Source: an uncultured Actinomycetes bacterium (GTDB taxonomy: Bacteria; Actinomycetota; Acidimicrobiia; Acidimicrobiales; RAAP-2). Taken from it: a stretch of DNA of 64,000 nucleotides. Numbering within the stretch: the first letter of the stretch is position 1; each line of letters opens with the position of its first letter. This document shows, one piece after another, positions 62,639 to 64,000 of this stretch. The position numbers were made by a program, and so were the translations under genes. The stretch lies in contig CAIQWC010000040.1 in the NCBI GenBank assembly GCA_903875425.1, positions 124,001-188,000 on the forward strand, given 5' to 3'. The notes under the pieces were generated by a model. The model ran no database searches, was not told where the DNA came from, and worked only from the letters and a program-made list of their open reading frames with translations.

Positions 62639-64000
62639 GTTCACTCTACGAGCAGGTATTCGCGGCTACCGCGGCGGCATTCGGATCCGTTCAAGAGGGC
62701 GCCGATCCTGTTGTTCGTGTATCCGATAGAGCTGACTATCAAGCCAATGGAGCGATGGCGATTGCTAAAACGCTAGGACGCAATCCCCGAGACCTTGCCG
62801 AAGAAGTAGCAGGCATGCTTCGGGGGAATCCCCTCTTTGCCAAGGTGGAGGTTGCGGGTCCCGGTTTTATCAACCTCGATCTCTCGGCATCCGCGGTGAT
62901 TGCCGGCTTAGAAGCCATGGCGCAATCCCATACGCTGGGCATTGACCGAGCGCCCAAATCGAAGACGGTCGTCATCGACTACTCGTCACCCAATGTTGCT
63001 AAAGAAATGCACGTTGGCCATCTCCGCTCAACCGTGATTGGCGATTCGCTCTGTAGGCTCTTCGAGTTAACAGGCAACCATGTGGTGCGTCGTAATCACA
63101 TCGGAGACTGGGGTACGCCCTTTGGCATGCTGATCGAACACCTTCTCGATTTAGGTGAAGAGTCTGCGGTGAGTGAACTCGGCATGGGAGACCTCGATGG
63201 TTTTTATCGCCAAGCGCGGACCAAATTCGATGCTGATGGTCACTTTAGGGAACGCAGTCGCCAACGAGTGGTCGCGCTGCAAGGTGGCGATGAAGAAACG
63301 CTTCGTCTCTGGCGAGTGCTCGTGGCTGAGTCCATTCGCTACTTCGACACGGTGTACCAAGCCTTGAATGTTGGTTTACAAGAAGGAGACGTCCGAGGGG
63401 AGTCGTTCTACAACGACCAACTCGATGCCGTCGTGCGCGACCTTGATGCCAAGGGACTTATCGTCGTCTCTGACGGCGCGTCTTGCGTGTTTCCACCAGG
63501 ATTTACGAATCGCGATGGCGAACCGCTCCCCTTGATAGTTAGAAAATCAGATGAGGGATATGGCTATGCCGCAACCGACCTTGCGGCAATTCGCGATCGT
63601 ATCGATGACGTCGGAGCAGATCTCATGCTCTACGTTGTGGGTGCACCCCAAGAACAGCACTTTGCCATGATCTTTGCTGTCGCCACCATGGCTGGTTGGT
63701 TGACCGAATCGGTCGAGGCAGTCCACGTCTCCTTCGGCAATGTTCTAGGCCCTGATCGAAAGATGTTTAAGACACGTTCTGGAGAGACAGTCAAACTCAA
63801 GGCCTTGCTCGATGAAGGTATCGAACGATCACGAGCGGCGCTCATTGAACGTGGTGAGCGCCTTGATATTGATCTCATTGCCAGCCAAGTTGCGATGGGC
63901 GCAATTAAGTACGCCGATCTCTCGACTGACCGGCAGCGTGACTACATCTTTGATTGGGATCGCATGCTTGCCTTTGAGGGGAACACCGGCCCTTATTTGC
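62635..64000 (+). CDS. argS: Arginine--tRNA ligase (3' truncated by window)
   Basis: Class Ia synthetase charging tRNA-Arg; 455 codons are visible with no stop before the edge. The N-terminal additional domain is followed by DYSSPNVAKEMHVGHLRST (HIGH-type motif near 117-135), RRNHIGDWGTPFGMLI, YAATDLAAIRDRID, GAPQEQHF and the KMSKS-equivalent DRKMFKTRSGETVKL. The start is the GTG overlapping the fmdB stop (GTGA). About 100 C-terminal residues including the anticodon domain are missing. Confidence 0.95.
   Translation, partial: MSSLYEQVFAATAAAFGSVQEGADPVVRVSDRADYQANGAMAIAKTLGRNPRDLAEEVAGMLRGNPLFAKVEVAGPGFINLDLSASAVIAGLEAMAQSHTLGIDRAPKSKTVVIDYSSPNVAKEMHVGHLRSTVIGDSLCRLFELTGNHVVRRNHIGDWGTPFGMLIEHLLDLGEESAVSELGMGDLDGFYRQARTKFDADGHFRERSRQRVVALQGGDEETLRLWRVLVAESIRYFDTVYQALNVGLQEGDVRGESFYNDQLDAVVRDLDAKGLIVVSDGASCVFPPGFTNRDGEPLPLIVRKSDEGYGYAATDLAAIRDRIDDVGADLMLYVVGAPQEQHFAMIFAVATMAGWLTESVEAVHVSFGNVLGPDRKMFKTRSGETVKLKALLDEGIERSRAALIERGERLDIDLIASQVAMGAIKYADLSTDRQRDYIFDWDRMLAFEGNTGPYL

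Overview
The window looks like a chromosomal segment of an actinobacterium (Actinomycetota), most likely Acidimicrobiia or a relative. This is inferred from gene content, not from any marker-gene search. The signs are a monomeric NADP isocitrate dehydrogenase, an F420-type luciferase-like oxidoreductase, a PdtaS-type sensor kinase, a pair of Get3/ArsA-like ATPases behind a DUF3107 gene, the actinobacterial trio of MSMEG_4193-like phosphatase, DUF3090 and SCO1664-like protein, many acyl-CoA enzymes and many GTG starts. Base composition is only moderately GC-rich by eye. Gene density is very high: 4-nt start/stop overlaps are routine, and five convergent gene pairs share one 4-bp palindrome as their two stop codons. 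No rRNA, tRNA, CRISPR array, insertion sequence or prophage was seen. Both window ends cut genes: icd on the left and argS on the right.

Layout. 1-8.5 kb: the C-terminal part of icd, a two-subunit acyl-CoA dehydrogenase pair facing a crotonase-fold gene, a NUDIX hydrolase, a metallophosphatase, an SDR and mutM. 8.5-13.6 kb: a MarR regulator divergent from icmF, the fused B12-dependent isobutyryl-CoA mutase, with a palindrome between them, then another SDR. 13.3-13.8 kb is the only sizeable gene-free stretch; it holds a perfect 18-bp hairpin. 13.8-18.3 kb: an extradiol dioxygenase, an HdeD-like membrane protein, an F420-type oxidoreductase and a membrane-anchored esterase. 18.3-26.7 kb: valS, a CoA-transferase/hydratase/lyase set resembling the C4-C5 dicarboxylyl-CoA part of the 3-hydroxypropionate bicycle, cysS, and an acyl-CoA dehydrogenase broken by one in-frame TGA. 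26.7-34.9 kb: a large secreted metalloprotease-like protein with lectin-type repeats, a polytopic flippase-like protein with a degenerate kinase domain, a TetR regulator, a glycosyltransferase and gmd.

34.9-41.3 kb is a complete System I cytochrome c maturation operon, ccmABCDEFGH plus a CcmI-like gene, including a 36-codon ccmD. It runs into an iron-sulfur block: a cysteine-desulfurase-like protein that has lost its PLP lysine, a SufR-like regulator and the Mrp/ApbC scaffold ATPase. 44.4-50.6 kb: a small membrane ORF, dgt, DUF3107, two Get3-like ATPases, a PHP phosphoesterase and pdtaS. 50.6-57.5 kb: etfBA, which serves the acyl-CoA dehydrogenases, then the actinobacterial trio, an FrhB-like iron-sulfur flavoprotein, a divergent Fpg/Nei glycosylase, DedA and a Bcp peroxiredoxin. 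57.6-64 kb: a DEAD-box helicase, a LmbE deacetylase, aconitase, an FmdB zinc ribbon and argS.

Functional picture: an aerobic heterotroph that oxidises branched or short acyl-CoA compounds (acyl-CoA dehydrogenases, ETF, IcmF, crotonase, SDRs, CoA-transferase/hydratase/lyase) into the TCA cycle (aconitase, isocitrate dehydrogenase), and has a c-type cytochrome respiratory chain implied by the ccm operon. The most unusual items are the lysine-less cysteine desulfurase homologue beside a SufR-like regulator, System I maturation in an apparent actinobacterium, the secreted protease-lectin, the flippase with an embedded pseudokinase, and the single-nonsense acyl-CoA dehydrogenase.
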